NCBI GenBank assembly: GCA_016210565.1
Contig: JACQUA010000040.1
Span: forward strand, 1 to 33,610
DNA: 33,610 nt
Reading direction: 5' to 3'
Origin: Chloroflexota bacterium
GTDB lineage: Bacteria > Chloroflexota > Dehalococcoidia > JACQUA01
In this document: piece after piece, positions 8,568 to 15,009 of the stretch
Layout of the letters: each line of letters opens with the position of its first letter
Numbering within the stretch: the stretch's first letter is position 1
Notes under the pieces: model-generated
Database searches by the model: none
What the model was told of the DNA's origin: nothing
The model's input: the letters and a program-made list of their open reading frames with translations, nothing else
Made by a program: the position numbers and the translations under genes

Positions 8568-9932
8568 CTATTGCAGCACGCACAGCTTCAATACTTCCTC
8601 GATGTTGCGGACACCTTCAAAGTGCCACAGGCGGTCAAGAATTCTGTCTGCCTGCCCGGGCTTCAGCACCGGGTTTGTGAGCCTATGGAACTTGGTCTCG
8701 ACTTCCCCATCGGTCATGGGATTTTTCGGGTGGCCCTTGCCATACTTGACCTCCCGCACGTGGCGCTGCCCGGAGCGGGTGATCATTTCAATGCGAAAGG
8801 GGTTGGCCTGGGGGAAGTCTCGCTGGCACTCTTCCGTTTGACGCACCTCGATCTTCTGCATGAAGTCCCGGACCCCCGGGTCTCTGATGCGATCTTCAGC
8901 ATAATCATCCAGCCACACATCCCCGTTTATGAACGCCACGGCCAATATGTACGGCAGGCTGTGGTCGGCAGTTTCCCGGTTGGCAGGGCGCCACTTCTCC
9001 GGGCCATCGGCGGCCACCGCAATCGCCAGATCATATGTATCGACAATGACCTTATCAATGTCTTCTGTTCTTCCGCCAAGTATCTCGCGAAGCTCAAGCA
9101 CCGCATGAACGGCGGTCTGGGCTTCGTAGTCGGCAGGGAAGTACTTTATCTTGGCTTTTTGGATTTCGTAAACATGGTCCGTGCCCATACAAGACGGCAG
9201 GGTGATGGGCCCGGCCAGGTGTTTCAAGAACCCCCTCGGTCCCTCAAAGGCTTCCAGGGGCCCGGTCATCCCGCGCAGGGCCATGAGTGCGGCGAATACA
9301 CCATTGCGCACGGCGTTGGCCGCGGCGCACCCCTTCCACATGGAGAGGGCGCCGGCCCTGGTTTGACCCAGAGAGAAGCTGGAGACGGCAGCGAGGGCGA
9401 TCGCGTTGGCCATTTGCTCGCGGGTGAGGTTGAGGGCCTTGCCGGCGCCGGCCGCGGAAGAAATAGCGTCGTAGGTCACATAGTCCCACCCGTTCTGCAT
9501 TAACCTGTTGTCCTGCCCCATGCAACCCACGATTTCGTAGGCCAGGACGATGCCGAGAAGAGCTGTCTGAACCGGCGCGCCGGCGTACTCCGCCGCCGCC
9601 AGAACGGCTGGAATATTGTCACTGGGATGCCCGACCTCAAACCCCAGGCCCGTATCGTTGAAGTCAAGATAGCGCACCATTGCCGTATTAGCGAATGCGG
9701 CTAACTCAGGCGCGGTGCGGTGAGTGGTGCCGAAGACCGTCGCTCCGGGATTGGCCGTCACCTCGATCGCATGACTTCTGGAAATCCTTACCGGCTCTTC
9801 GTTGTGAGCTGCCAGGGCGCACCCCATGGAGTCTATCATGAGGCGTTTCACCTGGTGCACGGCCTCTCCGGAAAGCTCCCGGTATGTCAGGGACATGGCA
9901 TAGTCCGTCAAGGACTGCAGAACTCTATCCAT
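8568..9932 (-). CDS. MmgE/PrpD family protein (2-methylcitrate dehydratase-like), copy 1
   Basis: This 454-residue protein is a full-length MmgE/PrpD member. The family includes 2-methylcitrate dehydratase, cis-aconitate decarboxylase and iminodisuccinate epimerase, all of which act on polycarboxylates without an iron-sulfur cluster. The active-site region reads YLDFNDTGLG...GHPSDNIPAV (residues 88-110), with Asp90, Asp93 and His102. Further family blocks are FPADYEAQTAVHA and ETADHSLPYILAVA, the latter typical of the PrpD branch. It is only distantly like copy 2 at 13393. It heads the leftward gene set. A predicted class II Crp/Fnr promoter with its start near 10310 points at it, which would give a leader of about 380 nt filled with dispersed repeats. 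The real substrate is unknown because no methylcitrate synthase or lyase is present. Confidence 0.9.
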   Translation of the reverse strand: MDRVLQSLTDYAMSLTYRELSGEAVHQVKRLMIDSMGCALAAHNEEPVRISRSHAIEVTANPGATVFGTTHRTAPELAAFANTAMVRYLDFNDTGLGFEVGHPSDNIPAVLAAAEYAGAPVQTALLGIVLAYEIVGCMGQDNRLMQNGWDYVTYDAISSAAGAGKALNLTREQMANAIALAAVSSFSLGQTRAGALSMWKGCAAANAVRNGVFAALMALRGMTGPLEAFEGPRGFLKHLAGPITLPSCMGTDHVYEIQKAKIKYFPADYEAQTAVHAVLELREILGGRTEDIDKVIVDTYDLAIAVAADGPEKWRPANRETADHSLPYILAVAFINGDVWLDDYAEDRIRDPGVRDFMQKIEVRQTEECQRDFPQANPFRIEMITRSGQRHVREVKYGKGHPKNPMTDGEVETKFHRLTNPVLKPGQADRILDRLWHFEGVRNIEEVLKLCVLQ

Positions 9933-9959
9933 TACCGCCTTTACCGCCTTCTCCGCATC

Positions 9960-10170
9960 GCCAAAGCGGCGCTTTCACCGCAAAGGACGCAACGGAACGC
10001 AAAGAGACCGTAGCGACACCCCTTGTCCCGACAGGTCGGGACCGCAGCCCGGGGTAATGAGCGGGGAAACGACCCCGCTGCATCGCGGGTCGCTGCGGTT
10101 CTGCGGGTCTCGGTGTCCTTTGCAGTGAGAAGCTGCGCCTCCTGCGCTTATAGCGATGCCACACCTACTG
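9960..10170. repeat. Dispersed repeat block in the leader of mmgE/prpD copy 1
   Basis: TTTCACCGCAAAGGACGCA (near 9973) and a partly complementary GTGTCCTTTGCAGTGAGAAG (near 10112) form loose inverted arms. Between them are GTAGCGACACCCCTTGTCCC, a CCCGACAGGTCGGG palindrome, and GAAACGACCCCGCTGCATCG. The last blocks recur at 13085-13150 and 13298-13382. No gene is supported here. Confidence 0.65.
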
Positions 10171-10309
10171 CCTTTGTATCGGCGGGTGTGTGTGAGACTG
10201 GTCGCGGGAGAAGGGACAAACGTTACGGATGCGTCTTTGGCGATGGGAACGAACTGGGCGCGGACCCGCGGAGACTGGCGCGGCCGGCCGCGCCAACTCC
10301 GAATGTCCT

Positions 10310-10361
10310 TGGTATCAGGGTACTACTGCGTCGCCGGGGAGAAAATGACGCAGGTCATGTT
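10310..10361 (-). promoter_or_regulatory. Predicted class II Crp/Fnr operator-promoter for mmgE/prpD copy 1
   Basis: On the minus strand AACATGACCTGCGTCATTTT contains the perfect palindrome ATGAC-N4-GTCAT (10345-10358). A -10-like TACCCT (plus strand 10317-10322) predicts a start near 10310. The palindrome centre (10351.5) is 41.5 bp upstream, and no -35 consensus is present. Both the spacing and the missing -35 are typical of promoters that need an activator. The site lies 19 bp beyond the stop of the Crp/Fnr gene and points away from it. Confidence 0.7.
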
Positions 10362-10376
10362 ACCGGGGAAACGTCC

Positions 10377-11390
10377 TCAGTTCGTCCTGGGGGCGTGGGC
10401 CGGCGGGTGGGGTCCTGTGGTCCCATCCAGGGACGGGTTTCCCACCAGCAGCCAGAGCCTCTGCCGGTCCAGGATGGGTATCTTGCGACGGGCGGGGCCG
10501 ACCACCCCGGCCTTCTTCAGGCGGTTGACAAACCGGACGGCCGTCTCGGTGGTGGTGCCGGCCATCTGGGCAACTTCTTCGCGCGTGAACGGGAGGGTGA
10601 GACCGAATTCCACGGACAGGGCGATTAGAGTATAGGCCAGGCGGCTCTCGGCCCTTTCCGCGGCCAGGTCGGTGAGCCGTCTCATGGCGCTCATCAGCCG
10701 AAGGCCGACGATGTTGAGCATCCTCCGCAGAATCCGGAAGCCCAGCTCGGGACGGCTGGCCAGGAACGACAGGAAATCGTCGTTCTTGAAGGCCAGTACC
10801 CTGGTGTCCAGGACGGCCTGGGCGGAATTGGGGTGCGCCCGGGCGGCGTAGAGCGCGGCATTGCCGAATATTTCGCCGGGACCCCCGAAGGCAATCACAA
10901 AATCCCTCCCCGAGGGGGAGTGCCTCAGGAACTTCATCCTTCCTTCAGCCACTATGTAGAGATACTCCAGAACGTCGCCCTCGGTGAACAGGAACTCGCC
11001 TGCCTTCACATCGCGTTCGGCGGCGAGGCCGGCGATTTCACCCAGCTCCTCTTCGTTGACGTCGGCGAACACCGGCGACGCCCTCAGGCTCTTGACCCTC
11101 AGGTCCTGTACCAGGCCGGACGCGGTCCGGCTGGCTCTCGACGGAAGGTAGTCAATACCTGCGGGGCCGGCCTTTGACGGCTCCCCCATCGCGGGTCGCT
11201 CCACAGCAACCTGGAACAGCCTGCCGATCATTCTATCCAGCGCCCCGCTCCTGCGCAGTTCGTCCACCCGGCCCAGGGAGCAGACCCGTTTTTGCCGCAC
11301 CTGCCCGCCCTGCCGCTCGCTGGATACGATCTCCAGGTAGGTGTAGGTCTGCCCGCGCCGTCCCCGCACTTTGCGAAGCCGCATGTACAT
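10377..11390 (-). CDS. Crp/Fnr-family regulator with an IS1634-transposase-like N-terminus
   Basis: This 337-residue protein has a cyclic-nucleotide-binding-type sensor fold (about residues 100-220), a dimer helix, and a winged helix-turn-helix (about 268-298) containing LPFTREEVAQMAG and recognition helix TTTETAVRFVNRLKKAG. Glu282 and Arg286 match the CRP residues that read TGA-N6-TCA, the core of the palindromes found nearby. The phosphate cassette reads GEIFGNAAL...HPNSAQAV and lacks the Glu and Arg that bind cAMP. No FNR-type cysteine set is present, so the ligand is unknown. The first 60 residues (TYTYLEIVSSERQGGQVRQK, then SLGRVDEL) look like the N-terminal segment of IS1634-family transposases, which is unusual. 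It sits between the two outward-reading arms and probably activates both. No ribosome site is seen, and the promoter predicts an almost leaderless mRNA. Confidence 0.9.
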   Translation of the reverse strand: MYMRLRKVRGRRGQTYTYLEIVSSERQGGQVRQKRVCSLGRVDELRRSGALDRMIGRLFQVAVERPAMGEPSKAGPAGIDYLPSRASRTASGLVQDLRVKSLRASPVFADVNEEELGEIAGLAAERDVKAGEFLFTEGDVLEYLYIVAEGRMKFLRHSPSGRDFVIAFGGPGEIFGNAALYAARAHPNSAQAVLDTRVLAFKNDDFLSFLASRPELGFRILRRMLNIVGLRLMSAMRRLTDLAAERAESRLAYTLIALSVEFGLTLPFTREEVAQMAGTTTETAVRFVNRLKKAGVVGPARRKIPILDRQRLWLLVGNPSLDGTTGPHPPAHAPRTN

Positions 11391-11392
11391 GA

Positions 11393-11429
11393 TACCGTCA
11401 TGCTAACACGTTTTCCACGTTTCCGTCAA
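11393..11429 (-). promoter_or_regulatory. Sigma70-type promoter giving a nearly leaderless regulator mRNA
   Basis: On the minus strand TTGACG (plus 11424-11429), an 18-bp spacer and TAGCAT (plus 11400-11405) predict a start near 11393, only 2-3 nt before the ATG at 11390. The palindrome at 11461-11474 is centred about 74.5 bp upstream of this start, so the regulator may also act on its own gene. Confidence 0.6.
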
Positions 11430-11460
11430 TTGCGCCTCGTGGCATTGATTTACACTACAC

Positions 11461-11509
11461 ATGACCTGTGTCATTTTAGCTTACGGGAATTGGCGCTATT
11501 CTAGTGCAA
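11461..11509 (+). promoter_or_regulatory. Predicted class II Crp/Fnr operator-promoter for the substrate-binding protein
   Basis: ATGAC-CTGT-GTCAT (11461-11474) is centred at 11467.5. The -10 element TATTCT (11497-11502) predicts a start near 11509, exactly 41.5 bp downstream of the centre. No -35 hexamer is visible. The flanking sequence differs from the other two sites, so conservation here is confined to the operator. Confidence 0.68.
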
Positions 11510-11535
11510 AACTGTGAGCCAGGCGCGCGGAAACG

Positions 11536-11553
11536 GCCCCGATATATCGGGGC
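11536..11553. repeat. GCCCCGATATATCGGGGC perfect palindrome in the 5' leader
   Basis: This 18-bp perfect palindrome falls at about +28 to +45 of the predicted transcript. Related CCCCGAT/ATCGGGG palindromes lie near 6435 and 30541. It is followed by GC-rich repeat sequence and a CACAGGC-type REP near 11723-11743. It may fold in the leader or be only another dispersed repeat. Confidence 0.6.
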
Positions 11554-11807
11554 TGCGGGAACCGGCGAGGCCGCCCAACCACGCACCGGGCTAAGGCCCC
11601 GCGCTGCAGCCCGTTGCAGGACTGGACAGGTATGGTCGCCTGGAGTATTATTGGGTATTACCTCGATCACGGATAGCCGGCGCTTCTTGGGTGGGCCATC
11701 ACAGGCGGGGACGTGGGACGGTCACAGGCGGGGACGCCTGCGGCGCTGCCGGTCAAGGCAGGGCACAGTGAGACGGTCTTTCAAATATGCCAGAGGAGGA
11801 AAGAAGA

Positions 11808-12974
11808 ATGAAAAGATCAAGGTTCAGCATGATCGGGGTGGCGACAGCGGTGTTCCTGGTACTGCTTCCCGGCCTCGGCGCCTGCAGCCCGGGCGCGCCC
11901 CCTGCGCCTGCCGGTACCCCGGCCGCGCCGGCCGCCCCGGTGGCGGTGAAAGCGGCCTGGGAGCAGGACTGGGAGCAGACCCTGAAAGCGGCCAAAGCCG
12001 AAGGGACAGTGTTTGTGTACACGGGATTTGGCGCCGACTTCAGGACCGCTCTGAGCAAGGCCATGAAGGACAAGTACGACATCACCACCGAGTTCGTCAG
12101 CGGCAGATCGGCGGAGATTGTCGAGCGCATCATGGCGGAGCAGCGGAACCAGGCTTACCTGGCGGACGTCGTCATCATCGGCAGCTCCCAGCACCAGATG
12201 ACGCTCTGGCCGGCTAAGGCTGACGACTCCCTGAAGTCAGTGCTCCTTCTTCCCGAAGTCGTCGACCCTAAAGTATGGTGGGAAGGGAGGGTTCCCTTCG
12301 TCGATCGCGAGGCCATGACTGTCGTCCAGATGTATGCCTACGTTCAACCGCCCTTCGCCATCAATACCACCATGATCAAACCCGACGACCTGAAGTCCTA
12401 CAAAGACCTGGCTAAATTCAAAGATAAGTTCGTGATGGATGATCCGACGCTGGGCAGCGGCCCGGGCATCCAGCAACTGGCCCTCATGGGACAGTACCTC
12501 ACGGGTTGGGAATACCTGGAGCAGCTTCCCAAGCTCGGACCCATTCTGCTGAGAGACCGCACCCAGCAGCTCCAGTGGCTGGGCCTCGGAAGATACCCGA
12601 TTCTGATGGGACCCGAGCCCGATACCACCTCCGCGTTCAAGAAGACCGGGGCGCCGGTGGCGCTGGTAACGCCGTCGGAGGGCGCCAGCGTAACCCCCGG
12701 ATTCGGAACCGTCGCCCAGATAAGGAAAGCACCCCACCCCAACGCGGCCAAGGTCTTCATTAATTTCCTGCTCACCAGGGAAGGACAGCTTATCGCCTCC
12801 AAGTCCACCATGTCCCAGAGCGCGCGGGTGGATGTTCCCACAGACCACCTGGACCCGGACGTGGTGCGCAAGCCCGGGGTGAAGTACGTCAGCGCTACCG
12901 ACCAGGAGTTCATGGCGGTGCAGGTCGAACTGTATAACAAGATCATAGCCATCTTCAGGCCCCTGGTGAAATAG
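11808..12974 (+). CDS. Extracellular substrate-binding lipoprotein, ABC iron(III)-type fold, orphan
   Basis: This 388-residue protein starts with a lipoprotein signal (MKRSRFSMIGVATAVFL..., lipobox LGAC, Cys26) and a Pro/Ala-rich linker. It continues as an ABC-type solute-binding protein of the family 1 / AfuA-like group. Visible blocks are GTVFVYTGFGADFRTALSKA, YLADVVIIGSS, and near the C-terminus HPNAAKVFINFLLTREGQ, the usual signature of these receptors. AGAGGAGG gives the start at 11808. No permease or ATPase gene is in the window, so it is an orphan receptor that may use components elsewhere or act as a sensor. The ligand is unknown. Iron-type family membership does not prove iron binding, and related proteins bind organic anions. 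A Crp/Fnr-type promoter precedes it by about 300 bp, linking it to the neighbouring catabolic genes. Confidence 0.85.
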   Translation: MKRSRFSMIGVATAVFLVLLPGLGACSPGAPPAPAGTPAAPAAPVAVKAAWEQDWEQTLKAAKAEGTVFVYTGFGADFRTALSKAMKDKYDITTEFVSGRSAEIVERIMAEQRNQAYLADVVIIGSSQHQMTLWPAKADDSLKSVLLLPEVVDPKVWWEGRVPFVDREAMTVVQMYAYVQPPFAINTTMIKPDDLKSYKDLAKFKDKFVMDDPTLGSGPGIQQLALMGQYLTGWEYLEQLPKLGPILLRDRTQQLQWLGLGRYPILMGPEPDTTSAFKKTGAPVALVTPSEGASVTPGFGTVAQIRKAPHPNAAKVFINFLLTREGQLIASKSTMSQSARVDVPTDHLDPDVVRKPGVKYVSATDQEFMAVQVELYNKIIAIFRPLVK

Positions 12975-13004
12975 AAAACAGACCACCCTGCGGTCCCGCG
13001 ACCC

Positions 13005-13033
13005 GGTACCGCAGGCCACCGTGCCTGCGAGAG
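13005..13033. repeat. REP-like palindrome after the substrate-binding gene
   Basis: GGTACCGCAGGCCACCGTG then CCTGCGAGAG, beginning 31 bp after the stop codon. The arms GCAGGC and GCCTGC pair. A second, shorter relative (ACCACAGGCGGGGACGC) lies near 13057. Confidence 0.82.
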
Positions 13034-13084
13034 CCGGATGATGGCAAAGCCGGGCAAACCACAGGCGGGGACGCTTGGTCCCCC

Positions 13085-13230
13085 GTAGCGACACCCATTG
13101 TGGGTGTCGAGGTCCCGGTGGCCAGCCAGGAAACGACCCCGATGCATCGCGGGCGCTACGGGCGGGCGCTGCATGCCGCGCCCCCACGGCGGCCGCGCCA
13201 CCGGGGTCTGCGCCCACCGTTTCCCCCGTC
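13085..13230. repeat. GTAGCGACACCC repeat block
   Basis: GTAGCGACACCCATTGTGGG, then GAAACGACCCCGATGCATCG, and a GGCGGCCGCG stretch. The same order of blocks occurs at 10005-10090. A third relative (13298-13382) has outer arms GTAGCGAC and GTCGCTAC and lies in the leader of mmgE/prpD copy 2. Confidence 0.7.
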
Positions 13231-13282
13231 AACATGACCTGCGTCATTTTGGCTTGCCCGGCGGCGTGATATCCTGAAACTA
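13231..13282 (+). promoter_or_regulatory. Predicted class II Crp/Fnr operator-promoter for mmgE/prpD copy 2
   Basis: AACATGACCTGCGTCATTTT contains ATGAC-N4-GTCAT (13234-13247, centre 13240.5). The -10 element TATCCT (13270-13275) predicts a start near 13282, again 41.5 bp from the centre and without a -35. The 20-bp core and the preceding CGTTTCCCC block match the minus-strand site at 10345, suggesting a duplicated promoter. The mmgE/prpD start codon is about 110 bp further on. Confidence 0.72.
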
Positions 13283-13392
13283 ACCACTTTCTACCCGTAG
13301 CGACACCCCTTGTCCCGGCCCGCAGGGATCGAACCCCTGACATTTGATCGGCCACGAGAGGGCCAAGCCCTGTCGCTACATGGAGACAACCG

Positions 13393-14745
13393 ATGAACGA
13401 AACAAAGCAGCTAGCCCGGCACGTCGCTCAGGTCCAGTACGAAGACCTGCCTGCGGAGGTCGTGGCGAAGGCAAAGCAGCTAATCCTGGACCAGTTGGGG
13501 TGTGAACTGGCCTGCTCCACGGAGCCGTGGAGCAAGATAGTATATGACTACACGGTAGACAACAACGGCGCTAAGGAAGAAAGCACGGTAGTCACTTACG
13601 GTTTGCGCACCAGGGCTGAGGACGCCGCCCTGGTTAACGGGACGTTTGGACACGGCTTTGAGATCGATGACACCGACCTGGTGAGCAAGATCCATCCCGG
13701 CTGCGTCGTCATTCCGGTGGCCATGGCCCTGGGTGAAAAGGAGTCCATAAACGGCCGGGACTTCATCACCGCAGTGGTTGCCGGATACGACGTGGCGTCG
13801 CGGGTGGGGGCCGCGGCCAGGCTGGCCATCAAAAGAGGATTTCATCCCACCCCCGTTTTTGCCCCCTTCGGCGCCGTTGCCGCCGCCGGCAAGATACTGA
13901 AAATGGATGGCGACCAGGTGCTGAATGCCTTTGGCATCGTGGCCAGCCATAGCTGCGGGCTGATGGAGTATTCCGAGACCGGCGGGTCGGTCAAGCGGCT
14001 CCATGCGGGGATAGCCGCCCATGCCGGGGTCCGGTCGGCTATGCTGGCCCGAAGGGGTCTGACCGGTCCGACAGCCCCTCTCGAAGGCAACAAAGGTCTC
14101 TGCCAGGCATTCTCGGATAGTCAAAGCCTCAACGACATAACCGACGGGCTGGGCCGGGAGTTCAGAATTCTCTGGACCGGACTTAAGCCCTATTGCTGCT
14201 GCGCCGGGCAGCATGCCGCCCTCGATGCCGCCTCTTTGGTCACTACCAAATACAAAGTTGCGCCGGGCGAGATAGAAGAAATAGTCGTCGGCTCGGGCCC
14301 GCTGGAGCTGAAGGCGGTCGGCGCCATCACCGAACCACAGGACATAACCGGCATGCAGTTCAGCGGCCGCTACGGCATCGCCCTCAGGTTGCTGAAAGGC
14401 GGCAACGGGTTCGCCCATTACACGGAGGAAAACCTCCGGGACCCTGAGTTGCGAAGCTTTGCCAGGAAGATATCCTTCGTCCCCGACGAGGACGTGGAAA
14501 AGACAACACTGTCCGGGGCGCGGGTGACGATGAAGCTGAGGGACGGGCGGGCCGTTTCGGAAAAGGTGGCCTGGGCCACGGGTTCCGTCCACAGGCCGCT
14601 GAGCCAGGAAGAGATCGAGCGGAAGTTTACCGTGTTGGCTTCCATGGTGCTGCCCCCGGGCAGGGTGAGGCAGATCATCGAGGTGGTTGGAGAGATGGAG
14701 AACCTGGATACCATCAGGAGCCTCATGCCATTGCTCGTCAAATGA
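13393..14745 (+). CDS. MmgE/PrpD family protein (aconitate decarboxylase / PrpD-like), copy 2
   Basis: This 450-residue protein is a second complete MmgE/PrpD member. The catalytic region is GTFGHGFEIDDTDLVSKIHP (residues 83-102), with His87, Asp92, Asp93 and His101. This resembles the cis-aconitate decarboxylase / iminodisuccinate epimerase side of the family more than copy 1 does. A CCC cluster occurs in KPYCCCAGQHAALDAA, where the family usually has Lys-Pro-Tyr followed by a histidine-containing helix. Typical size and a GGAGACA ribosome site support the start. It is preceded by a Crp/Fnr-type promoter and followed directly by three copies of a REP-like repeat. The reaction is probably dehydration, decarboxylation or epimerisation of a polycarboxylate; the sequence alone does not decide. 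Confidence 0.9.
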   Translation: MNETKQLARHVAQVQYEDLPAEVVAKAKQLILDQLGCELACSTEPWSKIVYDYTVDNNGAKEESTVVTYGLRTRAEDAALVNGTFGHGFEIDDTDLVSKIHPGCVVIPVAMALGEKESINGRDFITAVVAGYDVASRVGAAARLAIKRGFHPTPVFAPFGAVAAAGKILKMDGDQVLNAFGIVASHSCGLMEYSETGGSVKRLHAGIAAHAGVRSAMLARRGLTGPTAPLEGNKGLCQAFSDSQSLNDITDGLGREFRILWTGLKPYCCCAGQHAALDAASLVTTKYKVAPGEIEEIVVGSGPLELKAVGAITEPQDITGMQFSGRYGIALRLLKGGNGFAHYTEENLRDPELRSFARKISFVPDEDVEKTTLSGARVTMKLRDGRAVSEKVAWATGSVHRPLSQEEIERKFTVLASMVLPPGRVRQIIEVVGEMENLDTIRSLMPLLVK

Positions 14746-14747
14746 CT

Positions 14748-14919
14748 GTTCCCGCAGTACCGCAGGCCTCCGTGCCTGCGAGACACGGCAATTGGCCAGC
14801 TACCGGGTTCCCGCAGTACCGCAGACCTCCGTGCCTGCGAGACCGTAATTGGCCAGCTACCCGGTTCCCGCAGTACCGCAGGCCTCCGTGCCTGCGAGAC
14901 ACGGCAATTGGCCAGCTAC
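14748..14919. repeat. Three tandem copies of a 57-59 bp REP-containing unit
   Basis: Copies start at 14748, 14807 and 14864. Each holds GTTCCCGCAGTACCGCAG, the palindrome arms GCAGGC/GCCTGC, and ATTGGCCAGCTAC. The middle copy carries small changes. The array begins 3 bp after the mmgE/prpD stop. The repeated parts make up the whole unit, so there are no CRISPR spacers. Confidence 0.92.
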
Positions 14920-14979
14920 GGAGATCAAATAGCCCATGAATAATCTGGGTTAATGTGATTCGGGGAAATCCCCCTCAGT

Positions 14980-14998
14980 CCCCCTTTTTCAAAGGGGG
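14980..14998 (+). promoter_or_regulatory. Hairpin containing the ribosome-binding site of the acyl-CoA dehydrogenase
   Basis: CCCCCTTT (14980-14987) and AAAGGGGG (14991-14998) form a perfect 8-bp stem with a 3-nt loop. The GGGGGAG on its 3' side is the only purine-rich ribosome site before the ATG at 15010. Folding would hide the site, so translation could be set by this structure. The hairpin looks like part of a dispersed repeat. Confidence 0.5.
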
Positions 14999-15009
14999 AG
15001 AGTAAGACA

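Noticed and set aside
10023..10635. Plus-strand frames in the gap before the regulator
   Set aside because: They are made of dispersed repeat sequence, the predicted promoter and the antisense of the regulator's 3' end.
13312..13342. tRNA-like T-arm (GGGGTTCGATCCCTGC on the minus strand)
   Set aside because: No acceptor, anticodon or D arms can be drawn around it, and it lies in a dispersed repeat block.
12237..13355. 372-residue minus-strand frame over the receptor gene and repeats
   Set aside because: It runs through dispersed repeats and antisense to the receptor; no domain is visible.
13480..14592. 370-residue minus-strand frame opposite mmgE/prpD copy 2
   Set aside because: Shadow of a conserved gene; His/Gly/Pro-rich composition typical of antisense frames.
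14748..14919. Possible CRISPR array of three repeats
   Set aside because: What would be spacers are also repeated, and the unit contains a REP palindrome found singly elsewhere.
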